A stretch of DNA of 32,729 bases from an uncultured Saprospiraceae bacterium (GCA_937995755.1 CALKJD010000132.1:1-32729); one strand, 5' to 3'. Counted from the stretch's first letter, positions 1 through 9,538 are shown. A program made the numbers and translations. Notes: generated by a model not told the origin, from the sequence alone.

Positions 1-938
1 GCAATAGACATAGCATCTGCACCTTTGATCTTAGATACAGAGATCGTCGTCGCCATATACTCCGATGGGTTATTAGCGTAATTATCATTCGCTTTACCAT
101 ATCCAAAAGTGACGTAATTTTTAGAATCTTCAGGGCCATCAGTCACTTGAGCCACTTGCTTAAGATAGACAGGCATATTTTGATTTACGCCTACTACTAG
201 GTTTTCTACATCATCAATACTCTCCAAAAAGCTTCCTGTAGTCAATAGATATTCTCTATCATTATTGACGATAGATCCACTTTGCATCTGAGTATTATTC
301 GCCTTGATCATCTGAATGATACTAAGCGGATCGATATTATTCTGAGCCATGAGCTCTTTGTCCAATGTAATCTTTAGTTGACGATTTCTACCCCCAATAC
401 TTTTGGTCGCCGCTACTCCTTTTACTTTTTTAATTTCATGCTCTAGCTCCTTAGCCAGTTCTCGAATTTGGTAGTCATCATACTCATCACTCCATAATGT
501 AATACCGAGCATCGGTACATCATCGATCGTTCGAGTTTTGACTAAAGGTTCGTAGATACCGTTTTGAAATATCTCTCTACTTTTCATCAACTCATTGTAC
601 AAGTTGACATAAGCTCGTTCCGTATCTTCGCCTACTACAAACTGTACGATTAACATCGCTTGTCCATTCATAGACATTGAGTGGATATGATCTACTCCTT
701 TTATATTAGAGATCACTTTTTCTAAAGGTTTGATCACTCTATTTTCTAATTCCAATGGACTTGCGCCTGGATAACCCACCATGATGTCGGCCATTGGAAC
801 GTTGATTTGTGGCTCTTCTTCACGAGGAATAAGAAATGTACTATATACTCCTATGGCCATCATTGCTACCATCAAAAGGATGGTTAGCTTTGATTGCATA
901 AATGCGGATGCAATCTTACCAGATATACCGTTGTTCAT
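1..938 (-). CDS. Efflux RND transporter permease subunit (partial, 3' end outside window)
   Basis: This is the amino-terminal 312 codons of an inner-membrane RND pump, which uses proton flux to drive export through a periplasmic adaptor and an outer membrane channel. The start is the ATG at 938, giving MNNGISGKIASAFM followed by the first transmembrane helix (about residues 17-37). Next comes the family pattern IPREEEPQINVP and PGASPLELENRVIKPLE, the usual start of the first periplasmic porter domain in the AcrB/HAE1 branch. The reading frame stays open to the window edge, so the remaining two thirds of a roughly 1000-residue protein lie to the left. It is the last visible gene of an operon: the adaptor ends 35 bp upstream. 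The substrate cannot be read from this part. The family call is firm; heavy-metal versus drug or lipid export is undecided. Confidence 0.93.
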   Translation of the reverse strand, partial: MNNGISGKIASAFMQSKLTILLMVAMMAIGVYSTFLIPREEEPQINVPMADIMVGYPGASPLELENRVIKPLEKVISNIKGVDHIHSMSMNGQAMLIVQFVVGEDTERAYVNLYNELMKSREIFQNGIYEPLVKTRTIDDVPMLGITLWSDEYDDYQIRELAKELEHEIKKVKGVAATKSIGGRNRQLKITLDKELMAQNNIDPLSIIQMIKANNTQMQSGSIVNNDREYLLTTGSFLESIDDVENLVVGVNQNMPVYLKQVAQVTDGPEDSKNYVTFGYGKANDNYANNPSEYMATTISVSKIKGADAMSI

Positions 939-973
939 GATTTGTATTTATATATGATGATAATAAGAGAAAA

Positions 974-2059
974 CTATTTGATAGAAAGTGGCGCTCCATT
1001 ATAGAGTCTTGATTGTGAGGATATAATTAGTTTATCTCCATTGGACAATCCAGATAAGACTTCATACTTGTCACCGTGCCTTTTGCCGATTCGCAACCAT
1101 CTTAATATGGCTACATTATCAGCTCCCACTGTATACACTCCTTTGAGTCCTCCATTCTGTACCAAACTATTTTCTGGAATCAATATCGTTTCTTGCTCAC
1201 TACTTTGTTTCCCTTCGAATGATACTGTTGTAAACATTCCAGCATATAATCGCTCATCGTGTTTATCTAGATTAATTTTTACTATAAATTGTCCTCCAGT
1301 GTTACTAGACGAAACTGCTATTTCATCTACTTTACCTTTGATTTCTTTTTCGATAGACTTCAGCCACACTGAGACCACTTGTCCAGATTTAATAGAAGCG
1401 ATCTGATTTTCTGGCACCATAGCAACTACTTGATATTGTCCTGTCTTAGCGATAGTAAGTAATGGCATTCCAGGATTAGCCATATCTCCAGAGTTGGCAT
1501 ATTTGGCAGTTACAGTTCCAGAGAATGGCGCAGTAATTCTAGTATATGCAAACTGAGCATTCACTTCATTTTCCATTTGCTTAGCTGCTTCGAGACCCGC
1601 TTTGGCCATATTGTAATGTGTAGTGATATCGTCTAGCTCCTTCTGAGTTACACTGCTCTGTCCAAATAGTACCGTTATTCTATCATAATCTTTCTTAGCA
1701 TTTTGCACTCCTGCTTCTGCTTGAGATATATTAGCTTTTACCTGTGCAAGTTTGGCTTGTAAGTCAGAGTTACTTACGTTGACTAGGACTTTGCCTTTAG
1801 ACACGTAATCTCCAACTTCAGCGTTGACGCCAGTGATGTATCCCATGATACGTGTGCTGATATTAGCTTCTTTTTTGGGTTGTACATTTCCACTTACTGA
1901 AAATCCACTCACAGTATTAGAGCTCGAAACATTTAATGTCTCTACCGAGATAGGATCCATCTTTACGATAGGTTTATTTTCTTCATGAGACGTACATCCA
2001 ACAAATGTCAAAACTGTAAATAGGCCGAATGCCATTAATAAATTATATAAAGTCTTCAT
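974..2059 (-). CDS. RND efflux periplasmic adaptor subunit (HlyD/MFP family lipoprotein)
   Basis: This is the membrane-fusion protein that links the RND pump to the outer membrane channel. The 361-residue length is normal for the family. The N terminus is a lipoprotein signal with a FVGC lipobox, so Cys22 is the predicted lipidated residue anchoring it in a membrane facing the periplasm. Residues about 60-95 form the first half of the lipoyl/barrel-sandwich domain (GYITGVNAEVGDYVSKGKVL). A coiled-coil hairpin rich in Ala, Lys, Gln and Glu follows (about 98-165), then the returning half (FAYTRITAPFSGTV), a beta-barrel and a membrane-proximal domain. It lies between the outer membrane protein (36 bp upstream) and the pump (35 bp downstream), all on the minus strand, so co-transcription is likely. 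Confidence 0.93.
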   Translation of the reverse strand: MKTLYNLLMAFGLFTVLTFVGCTSHEENKPIVKMDPISVETLNVSSSNTVSGFSVSGNVQPKKEANISTRIMGYITGVNAEVGDYVSKGKVLVNVSNSDLQAKLAQVKANISQAEAGVQNAKKDYDRITVLFGQSSVTQKELDDITTHYNMAKAGLEAAKQMENEVNAQFAYTRITAPFSGTVTAKYANSGDMANPGMPLLTIAKTGQYQVVAMVPENQIASIKSGQVVSVWLKSIEKEIKGKVDEIAVSSSNTGGQFIVKINLDKHDERLYAGMFTTVSFEGKQSSEQETILIPENSLVQNGGLKGVYTVGADNVAILRWLRIGKRHGDKYEVLSGLSNGDKLIISSQSRLYNGAPLSIK

Positions 2060-2095
2060 TGTTATTATTTATTTATGCTTAGTTGATGAGAGGGA

Positions 2096-3403
2096 TTATC
2101 TTTCACTGCTCAAAAACTGAGCATATAAATTGGAGATATTGATTTCTAATATGGTTTGTAATTCTTGCAATTTCTTTTCCGAGTATGTCGCTTCTGCCAT
2201 CAATACATCTGAGGATTTTTCCATTCCTTGCTTAAAGCGATTGCTTCTAATTCTCAATGATTCTTCAGCTTGCTCTACAGCTAATTTTATAGTATTGAGT
2301 TTGATGAGCGCTTGTTCTTGCATACGCACCGTCTTCTGAAATTCAGCTTGATTATTCGCTATATATTTTTGCTTTTCTAATTGCCCCTTATTTAGCTGTG
2401 CTTCAGCTCTTTGAATTTTTGCACTTCTCTGCATTCCATCAAATACATTCCAACTGATCTGAGCACCTACTAGATAATTAGTAGCATTAAATGTTACAGG
2501 ATTATTATCATTGGTTTCGAATGTCGCAAATGCATTGAGCCTAGGCAGTATTGATTTTTTCTGAGATTCCAACATTTCAGTATATGCCATATTCGCCTTA
2601 TCCATAGCTAAGAAATCTGATCTAGTATCACTCACACTTACAGGCATCAAAGACTGAGTAAGTTCTAAACTTTCAGTCGGCATGATCAGTGGATACGTAG
2701 AATCTTGCATTAAGGTATGCAGTTGATCTGAGATATTCTTAGCCTGATTTTCAGCTCCTAATATTTTATTTTTCAATTCATTGATACGTACATTTATTTC
2801 TAGCAAATCTGCTTTTTGGAGATAGCCTACATCAAAACTATTCTGAGCATGCTGCTGATTGATCTCGGCTGTACTAAGCGCCTCTTGCAACACTGATATC
2901 GCTTCATACGAAAACTGTAATTGCATATAGAGTTGAGTAGCAGCAAAAGTAAGGTGTTCTTTAGCTCTCTCTTTCTGATAGGTAGTAGCTTCCATTCCCA
3001 ACTTGGCAGCATTCCTTTCATGCTTCTTATCAAAGTTGATAATGGGTTGCTGTATTTTTAGCTGTAGCGAGAAATTTTCAATAGCATCAGGATCATTGAG
3101 CAATACAGGATTGAAATCATTCTGCGTCACGATAGACTGATTTAACTTGGACCCAAAAGCCATAAGTGGACTAGAGGTAGTGATACCTGTATAATCCAGA
3201 GAGACATTGGGATAATACATAGCTCTTGACTGTAGATAATCAGATTCGCGTAATGAATAGTCCGCATCTAGTATCTTAAGATCTAGGTTTCTCTGTAGTA
3301 CGTTCTCTTGGATCTGCGCCAATGACATTTCTACATCCTGACTAGTACCCACTACTGAGACGTATAATAGACTAAGGATGAAATATATTTTCTTTGCGTG
3401 CAT
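2096..3403 (-). CDS. TolC family outer membrane efflux protein
   Basis: This is the outer membrane channel of the tripartite efflux system and the first gene of the operon. I chose the ATG at 3403 because it gives a clean signal peptide (MHAKKIYFILSLLYVSVVGTSQ). The frame can be extended 12 codons to 3439, but that puts charged residues before the signal and is unlikely. The mature protein shows the two-fold TolC/OEP pattern: long Ala/Gln/Glu-rich helices around residues 110-210 and 320-420, separated by strand-forming segments. The family-typical RSNRFKQGMEKSSDVLMAEATYSEKKL lies near the C terminus (quoted here in shortened form: RFKQGMEKSSDVLMAE). About 435 residues is normal. No local TetR/AcrR regulator is visible, and I found no convincing TAnnTTTG box upstream. 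Confidence 0.92.
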   Translation of the reverse strand: MHAKKIYFILSLLYVSVVGTSQDVEMSLAQIQENVLQRNLDLKILDADYSLRESDYLQSRAMYYPNVSLDYTGITTSSPLMAFGSKLNQSIVTQNDFNPVLLNDPDAIENFSLQLKIQQPIINFDKKHERNAAKLGMEATTYQKERAKEHLTFAATQLYMQLQFSYEAISVLQEALSTAEINQQHAQNSFDVGYLQKADLLEINVRINELKNKILGAENQAKNISDQLHTLMQDSTYPLIMPTESLELTQSLMPVSVSDTRSDFLAMDKANMAYTEMLESQKKSILPRLNAFATFETNDNNPVTFNATNYLVGAQISWNVFDGMQRSAKIQRAEAQLNKGQLEKQKYIANNQAEFQKTVRMQEQALIKLNTIKLAVEQAEESLRIRSNRFKQGMEKSSDVLMAEATYSEKKLQELQTILEINISNLYAQFLSSER

Positions 3404-3661
3404 GTCGATTCTTATTTTAAAATCTTCAGCAAAGATCACTTGACTATACAGTTATAGGGGTAACATGCATTACATAGTCGTGTAACATAGGTAGCATAGT
3501 GTAGGCGAATGCCTTATTTCATTGAGGTCTATAAGTGGTTTATGTCTGCTCTACGCACACCTAATTCATCAGAATCTAGTCTAATAAGCACATATACACC
3601 ATATCTAGCCACTACCCAACGATAAGGTAATGGTCTGTAGATGAGCAAAAATGGACATCTA

Positions 3662-6600
3662 CTATTGCAGATAGCTATCTAGAAAATCCTTAATCTTAAT
3701 CATACTCTCTTCTCTATTTCCTAGCTCATCTTTGAATTCAGCGATCATAAATAGAAAGAAATTTATGTATTCTATTTCTCCAAGCAAATCTCTAATGTTT
3801 ATACATCTATCAATTTGCTTTCTGTATTGCTCAATAATCTCATCGGTCAATTCAGATCTATTTCCACTACCTATAATGATACTACATGTACGCAGTTGGA
3901 TATACGCTAATTGATCATAAATATCTGCACGATCACCGCTGTTCTTCTCTGTTTTTCCAATCCATCCTGTCAAATACTTTTTATAAGAAGTGCCTATCTC
4001 TTCGGTAATGTCGATCATATCATTTTTGCGCTCCGCATTACAGATATGCGCCAAAGCAATAAACGACGTATAATGATATATACTATCCCTACTTAGCACA
4101 CCTCTTATCTTAGCTGCGTTAAGGTAGTGCCTTGCCGCTATCTCTAAATACTTTCTTTTATCCGTTCTATTCTCCGCTAATCTCGCAGCTCGTTTATAGG
4201 TACTACCCTTAGAAGCCAACAGTCTTGGCCCTTCACCTACATTACTTATACTCTTCAATCTTTTTAGCAGACTTCTAAGTTCCTTCCGAATTTCGGCTTT
4301 AGAAATATGCCCTTCCTCGGCTTGCTGCACAAGATGTTTAGCACTGATATTACAGAATACATCTAATTGATTTACTTGATAATTACCATCATCTTGTTTA
4401 AACAATTCGTGGTAGCATTCCACGGCATGCTCATACTTACCCAAATAGGAATATATCTTAGCTTCCCTTTCTATGATTTCTGAGGTACGTATACCTAGCT
4501 CTTCAGCTCGTGAAAGGAGATTCTCTGCATCATCTTCAATGTCCTTGATACTATTTTTTCCTTTTGAAAATTCCAAGCTACGCGCGTGTGACAAGATATT
4601 ATCTAACTCTATGATAATCTCTTGACTCAGTGAATAATTTTGACCAGAACTACTACTACCCCCACCACGATTCATTACATAAAATTGATCTCCATAACAT
4701 TGATACGCACCCCACGTATTGAATTCAGAATGCAATGTATAGCATTGGTATCTAGCACTTGTTACCGCATCACCAAATTGCTCACCAGACATCATCTTAT
4801 TATAGAACACTTCTGCAAAAGTGGCTGCTGCATCATCGTTTACAGCCCAGCCAGCGACTACTACCGCTTTCACTCCGATTTCTATTAATTGTGTACCAAC
4901 ATTAGCAGCTAGTCGATTTCTATTTTTATAGTATGCTTCTAACTTTGGATCCATCGTACCACTGAAGCAGCAGTTAATAAATACTAATTCTGGAATGGCT
5001 GTAATTTGCTTGATCGTACCCGGAGTAAGTAACTGTCCATCTCCTATGGCTATACCTACTCTATTCTCATCCACATCGAATAAACCATGTGAAGCTATAT
5101 GAATCACTTTATATCTACCTGCAAAAAGTTTGGTCGTAATCTCAACTGGATTACTCTGAATCAAATCTTGTACATCATACTCATGCTTTAATAGAATATC
5201 TCTAACTAACTTTCCTTCTTCTTCCGCTCCTTCCAATTGTTTTAAACCTCCTGGCTTGAAAATTGGGTTGGCGATTACCAAAGCATTTTTAGCACGCACC
5301 ATTGCAGGTCGTACATTGGCATCCATAGAATACAATTGCCTTATCAATCCTGATTCAATAAATGTAGGATGATCACCGTACAGATTATCATGAAACATTT
5401 CCCAAGGAATAGCGGCAGAATATACATCCATACGCCATTCTATATTTCGATGATTTCGAATAAAATCTTTATATCGATTAGGTAATAACATTTCAAATAT
5501 AGCCTTAGAACTCTCTTTATCCCATCGATCTTTTGTCGACAATTCTTCTGCTATATATTTGGCCAAATTGAGATCCGAATAAACTCTTTCACGACTAGAT
5601 GAAGCCAATCTATTATATGTACCAAAATCCAAATACTCTATATCCTTGCAATCATCATCCTTATACTTCTTCAATTCAGTACTAAATGATTGCCACCAAC
5701 TTTGGCTCTCATCTCGAAGCAATCTTTTCTTATTGCGATACCCAACTTTAATATCATTTTTCAATGTGATATAGATGGAATTATTCTCACCTTCTATTTC
5801 CTGCAATACTTTAAAACATTCGTATGCATTATCTTCATAATAATCTACAAATTCGACATTATCTATTTGCTTTAGATCATCAAAACCTTCAATAATACTA
5901 TTCGCATTTTTGATTCCGACTAGAATGCTTCTTATAGATTCTTTCATCGGCAACTTACCATAATTACTTCCAACTATCAATGCACTTACACTGCTTGTAA
6001 GTTTGATATCCGTAAGGTCCAAATGGTTATCTCTATGCACTACCGCATATCTCAATATCGCTTTTTCTACCGACTTAGAAAGTAGATATCCTGTAAGTTC
6101 ATCTTTATCTCCTAGCCCTATTATAATCGCGCCTTTAGGGCTTTCCATTGGATCGATAATAATATCTTGCTCCCCTATTTTTCCAGGATAGAATCCCATC
6201 ATATGCCTTTCGGACAATTTGTTATCTAGATATCGGTCAATAGCTCTCTCTGCACTTACAATACCATCATGCTTAAAGTGACCCACCATTATAGGATACT
6301 TCGCCCATTTCAAATCACCATTAAAAACTTCAACATTGATATTAGTCATCACATCAACTTCAGAATCATCATCATACGTATTGATTCCAAAAATGTTATC
6401 CGCAATCGTATTGTCTAACATTGAAGTCGGCATCTCAATAGCCTCCGATATTTTAAGACCTCGAGATCCGCCAGAACTTCTCAACTTACGAGAAGAGAAA
6501 AATCTAGACGATGTCTTCCCTTGCTCAATAAGTTGTAATAAGCCTGCAAATAAATTCTCCTCATTGGCTAGATTACCATGCACTACATTAGTATAATATA

Positions 6601-9046
6601 AGTGATCAGGTAAAATATTAGCAGGAATACCTGCAGACCAAGTTACACTACCATCGCCTTCAGCAGTATGATAGTAATCCAAATGTTCGCCCTTCCAAAA
6701 ACTTCGTTTAAATTTATATCCGCTTAATGTCTTTTTGTCCTTCCCTGCTACATAATATATTATACTTCTATCTTCATCTGATAGCGTTTTATAGGCATCC
6801 ACCTTGTCTTTGTACTCTTGAAAATATTGTAATAGCTCATCAGGAATAGGGGCCATATCTCTACTTCCTACGATTCCATCTATTTTCGTCCATGTACCTT
6901 TATTATCTAAGGTGTCATCATCTAATGGCAATAAGTCATATAAGCCCTTATGCTGAACGAGGGAATCTAATAAAGACCTCTTATTGTTTTTCTTATCTAA
7001 CCAATGTAATTGCCATACCTTACGCGAGTGCCCTGTCAATACCTCCATCATCAAGTACGAACCTCTCCAAGGCGTACCTAACATAATGAATTTACTGCCA
7101 GATCTACTTTTATAACTATCCCATTGATCTGGCTTGGATACCATCCATTGCCTCACCATAATTCCACCCATAGAGTGAGCCATGATGCGCACTGGCTGAC
7201 CATGGTTTTGCACTGTCTCCATTAACAATCCAAATTCCTCTACAGAATCCTCTAATGACTTTCTCCAATCATAAGGAAACACGACAACATCATGTCCTTT
7301 TTTACGTAAATGAACTTCGAGCTTTTTGTAATACTTTGCGATCACAGACTGAGTTGAAATACCTGCATTGACATTCATTTTTTCCGTCATTGCACCATTG
7401 CGTATTTCAGCAAAATCTAACCATACTCTATTGTATTTCCCTTGTACCTTTTCATAAAGATTAGTCCCCATGATTCCAGGAAGCAAGACTACTATTGGTC
7501 GCTTGCCTGATGCTGGCATTGGCTCTAACTCTCCCATTTTAGCTAATAAATCTGCGACGCCACGATCACCTTCAGTATTTATTCTCTTCCAATGCACACC
7601 TTTAATCTCCGTATTATTCAATGCTGAAAAAACAATTTCCAAATGTTTCTTTTCACTAAAATAATTGGAGTGATGTACTTTTCTATTCTGTATTTTATAA
7701 AATACATTTGATCTACGATTGATCAGCCCTTTATTCATTGAGCTTGTATTGACTACAAAATCATTTTCTCGTAAATAATAAAGATTTGTCAAAATGACCT
7801 TTAGTGAATGCAAAAATCCACTCCCCACCTTAGCATCTCCTGTTACACTTATGAGATCACATGAAACTTCAAAGTCTCGATTATTTATCACTTGAAAAGT
7901 AGACTTGGGAACCATAGACCACAGCCCAGGAAAAGCATCTGGATCCTCTCTTTTTTCCACTACTTTGAGAACAAACAATTTGAAGTATTGATACAAGGGA
8001 TTTAATTTTCCACCCACAGCTTTACCCAATAGATTAAGCAATGCATTGAGAAAATGATCCATTCTATTGTCAAGTAATACAGTACCCGCTGCTGGGCAAG
8101 CTACTCTTACATGTTTGTTAATAAGTATGTTCTTTTCAGCAGCTATTTTATTGAGTTCGAGCATACTTGCTGAAACCCTATTCCCTCTCGCTTTCTGAAT
8201 GGCTGTACCGTGTTCAAATTCTTTATCGATCAATTCGATATCTTCAGGCATATACCCTCGCTTAGGATTACGATGATCACACCTCGAAAGAATATCACCA
8301 ATCAATCCTCCTCTACTATGACTGACAATATCCATGGTAACATTCTCTGGCAGTTCATTAAGTAATTGGACGGCATTCTCCATAGGTGACTCACTAATCG
8401 TCCGATGATTAAAGGCATAGACATCGCCATCATATCTTTCGTAAATACTTTCCCATAGCGCAGGCTTGTTATCTGCACCTAACACGTTTAGCATCCCTCC
8501 AAAACCACCTTCAAAACTGGATACCGTACCATGAATAAATAAGAGGCAATTTTTATCAGATGGCATATCAACAGCATCGACTAATTTTCCATTTTTACTT
8601 ACCTTAAAAAAACCAGGCTTCTTAGCTTTCAGATCATCAATCCAACCAGCAACTTCTAATGCTGTATGATGAGTGCCTTTACTATTGATAATATTAAAAA
8701 TAGCATTTCTTACTTTCTCTCCTACTCCTCGATCAGTGTGTCCGCGCTCCGAAAATGTTTGAGTCAAATTAAAACTTACCGACTCACCAGACCTCATGTC
8801 TGGCACTTCTTTATTGGTAATCGTTGGAAGGTCATCTGCTAGTCCTATCCATTCTACTTCATCGTCTGTAATCAGCTGAATGATTTTGGTTTCATCCAAT
8901 TCTTCTTCGTAATAACGAGCATCACTTCTATTGGCAGATAATTCATAACTATCGGTAATGGTAAAGTGCTTTAATACTTCTTGTTCACTGAAATCTTTGT
9001 CTACTTTTTTTCCTGAAAGCGAGATTCGCATTTTCTCATTGGCCAT
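3662..9046 (-). CDS. Giant multidomain protein: two serine alpha/beta-hydrolase modules, CHAT protease domain, helical TPR-like tail
   Basis: This 1794-residue protein has no signal peptide or membrane segment, so it is probably cytoplasmic. Residues 165-465 form an alpha/beta-hydrolase module with LLFIHGT (168-174) and nucleophile Ser244 in SHSRGG; His459 is a plausible catalytic His. Residues 515-840 form a second hydrolase of the LCAT type: PGIMGT (523-528), Ser625 in AHSMGG, Asp798 in GDGSV and His823 in VVHGN make a complete triad. Residues about 905-1055 (GHFKHDGI, IIIGLGDKDELTG) recall the macro-like N domain of M17 aminopeptidases (tentative). Residues about 1206-1460 are a CHAT caspase-like domain with the dyad His1320 (HIASHG) and Cys1360 (NCCFSG). 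Residues 1475-1794 are helical and TPR-like. It is monocistronic, with a candidate promoter at 9128-9155. Its function is unknown to me; a defence or cell-death effector is a hypothesis. Confidence 0.85.
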   Translation of the reverse strand: MANEKMRISLSGKKVDKDFSEQEVLKHFTITDSYELSANRSDARYYEEELDETKIIQLITDDEVEWIGLADDLPTITNKEVPDMRSGESVSFNLTQTFSERGHTDRGVGEKVRNAIFNIINSKGTHHTALEVAGWIDDLKAKKPGFFKVSKNGKLVDAVDMPSDKNCLLFIHGTVSSFEGGFGGMLNVLGADNKPALWESIYERYDGDVYAFNHRTISESPMENAVQLLNELPENVTMDIVSHSRGGLIGDILSRCDHRNPKRGYMPEDIELIDKEFEHGTAIQKARGNRVSASMLELNKIAAEKNILINKHVRVACPAAGTVLLDNRMDHFLNALLNLLGKAVGGKLNPLYQYFKLFVLKVVEKREDPDAFPGLWSMVPKSTFQVINNRDFEVSCDLISVTGDAKVGSGFLHSLKVILTNLYYLRENDFVVNTSSMNKGLINRRSNVFYKIQNRKVHHSNYFSEKKHLEIVFSALNNTEIKGVHWKRINTEGDRGVADLLAKMGELEPMPASGKRPIVVLLPGIMGTNLYEKVQGKYNRVWLDFAEIRNGAMTEKMNVNAGISTQSVIAKYYKKLEVHLRKKGHDVVVFPYDWRKSLEDSVEEFGLLMETVQNHGQPVRIMAHSMGGIMVRQWMVSKPDQWDSYKSRSGSKFIMLGTPWRGSYLMMEVLTGHSRKVWQLHWLDKKNNKRSLLDSLVQHKGLYDLLPLDDDTLDNKGTWTKIDGIVGSRDMAPIPDELLQYFQEYKDKVDAYKTLSDEDRSIIYYVAGKDKKTLSGYKFKRSFWKGEHLDYYHTAEGDGSVTWSAGIPANILPDHLYYTNVVHGNLANEENLFAGLLQLIEQGKTSSRFFSSRKLRSSGGSRGLKISEAIEMPTSMLDNTIADNIFGINTYDDDSEVDVMTNINVEVFNGDLKWAKYPIMVGHFKHDGIVSAERAIDRYLDNKLSERHMMGFYPGKIGEQDIIIDPMESPKGAIIIGLGDKDELTGYLLSKSVEKAILRYAVVHRDNHLDLTDIKLTSSVSALIVGSNYGKLPMKESIRSILVGIKNANSIIEGFDDLKQIDNVEFVDYYEDNAYECFKVLQEIEGENNSIYITLKNDIKVGYRNKKRLLRDESQSWWQSFSTELKKYKDDDCKDIEYLDFGTYNRLASSSRERVYSDLNLAKYIAEELSTKDRWDKESSKAIFEMLLPNRYKDFIRNHRNIEWRMDVYSAAIPWEMFHDNLYGDHPTFIESGLIRQLYSMDANVRPAMVRAKNALVIANPIFKPGGLKQLEGAEEEGKLVRDILLKHEYDVQDLIQSNPVEITTKLFAGRYKVIHIASHGLFDVDENRVGIAIGDGQLLTPGTIKQITAIPELVFINCCFSGTMDPKLEAYYKNRNRLAANVGTQLIEIGVKAVVVAGWAVNDDAAATFAEVFYNKMMSGEQFGDAVTSARYQCYTLHSEFNTWGAYQCYGDQFYVMNRGGGSSSSGQNYSLSQEIIIELDNILSHARSLEFSKGKNSIKDIEDDAENLLSRAEELGIRTSEIIEREAKIYSYLGKYEHAVECYHELFKQDDGNYQVNQLDVFCNISAKHLVQQAEEGHISKAEIRKELRSLLKRLKSISNVGEGPRLLASKGSTYKRAARLAENRTDKRKYLEIAARHYLNAAKIRGVLSRDSIYHYTSFIALAHICNAERKNDMIDITEEIGTSYKKYLTGWIGKTEKNSGDRADIYDQLAYIQLRTCSIIIGSGNRSELTDEIIEQYRKQIDRCINIRDLLGEIEYINFFLFMIAEFKDELGNREESMIKIKDFLDSYLQ

Positions 9047-9127
9047 AACGAGGTTTTTTTAGGTTTAAAAATCGATATAGGGGCGAAGGCTAATCAAATG
9101 ATCACCAAAATAAAATAATACAATAGT

Positions 9128-9155
9128 CAAAAATAAATTATTGTACTTATTCCAA
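9128..9155 (-). promoter_or_regulatory. Candidate promoter of the CHAT/hydrolase gene
   Basis: Read on the minus strand, 9135-9128 is TATTTTTG, an exact match to the Bacteroidota -7 consensus TAnnTTTG. TTG at 9155-9153 lies 17 bp upstream and could serve as the -33 element. Transcription would start near 9121, leaving a leader of about 75 nt before the ATG at 9046. This rests on consensus matching only. Confidence 0.4.
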
Positions 9156-9163
9156 TAAATATA

Positions 9164-9283
9164 TTAAAAATGATACGATATTCCGAATTTAAAACTGACA
9201 ACTTTATGTATAAATGATGATCGGTAAGATGAACTATTACAACTTAAGTTTAAAAAACTAAGTGTCTGCCTTCTTAGATACAT
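9164..9283 (-). pseudogene. Possible remnant of an outer membrane beta-barrel protein C terminus
   Basis: A 39-codon open frame on the minus strand ends in KVVSFKFGISYHF followed by TAA (stop at 9166-9164). Alternating hydrophobic residues closing with an aromatic Phe are the typical last strand of Bacteroidota outer membrane barrels. Upstream in the same frame a stop codon soon appears. Another frame on the same strand (about 9300-9370) holds a short coding-like run ending YTVKEDVE. The simplest reading is the decayed end of a deleted gene, but with so few residues chance is possible. Confidence 0.3.
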
Positions 9284-9430
9284 ACAATAACCTATTCATT
9301 CAACATCTTCTTTTACAGTATATTTTCTTCCATTAAAATTGACTGCATAAGCACAGAAATCTTGGCATCTACGAAGTAGCTTTTATACTACTACACTTAA
9401 CCAGACTGCTTTACCAAATGTATGAATTAT

Positions 9431-9464
9431 AAAAAAACTCCAATATCAATTAAGATATTGGAGT
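9431..9464 (-). terminator. Rho-independent terminator of cyanophycin synthetase gene
   Basis: ACTCCAATATC (9437-9447) and GATATTGGAGT (9454-9464) form a perfect 11-bp stem with a 6-nt loop. On the minus strand the hairpin is followed by a run of seven T (9437-9431, the first sharing the stem end). It lies about 75 bp past the stop of the minus-strand gene at 9539, so it should end that transcript before it reaches the CHAT gene. Confidence 0.85.
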
Positions 9465-9538
9465 CATTATTTTGTGCTCACTATAAATAATCCACGATGA
9501 CTCATCTATATTTCCAAAAGCCATTTACATAAATAAAT

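Larger units (their letters stand above)
9047..9538. other. Intergenic region between CHAT gene and cphA
   Basis: This 492-bp AT-rich spacer holds the candidate CHAT-gene promoter (9128-9155), a possible outer-membrane-protein remnant (9164-9283) and the cphA terminator (9431-9464). I see no intact gene in it. Confidence 0.6.

Noticed and set aside
3404..3439. Longer N terminus of the TolC-like protein from 3439
   Set aside because: It would place charged residues in front of a good signal peptide that starts at ATG 3403.
3662..9046. CHAT protein as the TPR-CHAT partner of a type III-E CRISPR (Craspase)
   Set aside because: There is no CRISPR array, gRAMP/Cas7-11 or other cas gene in the window, and Craspase TPR-CHAT lacks hydrolase modules.
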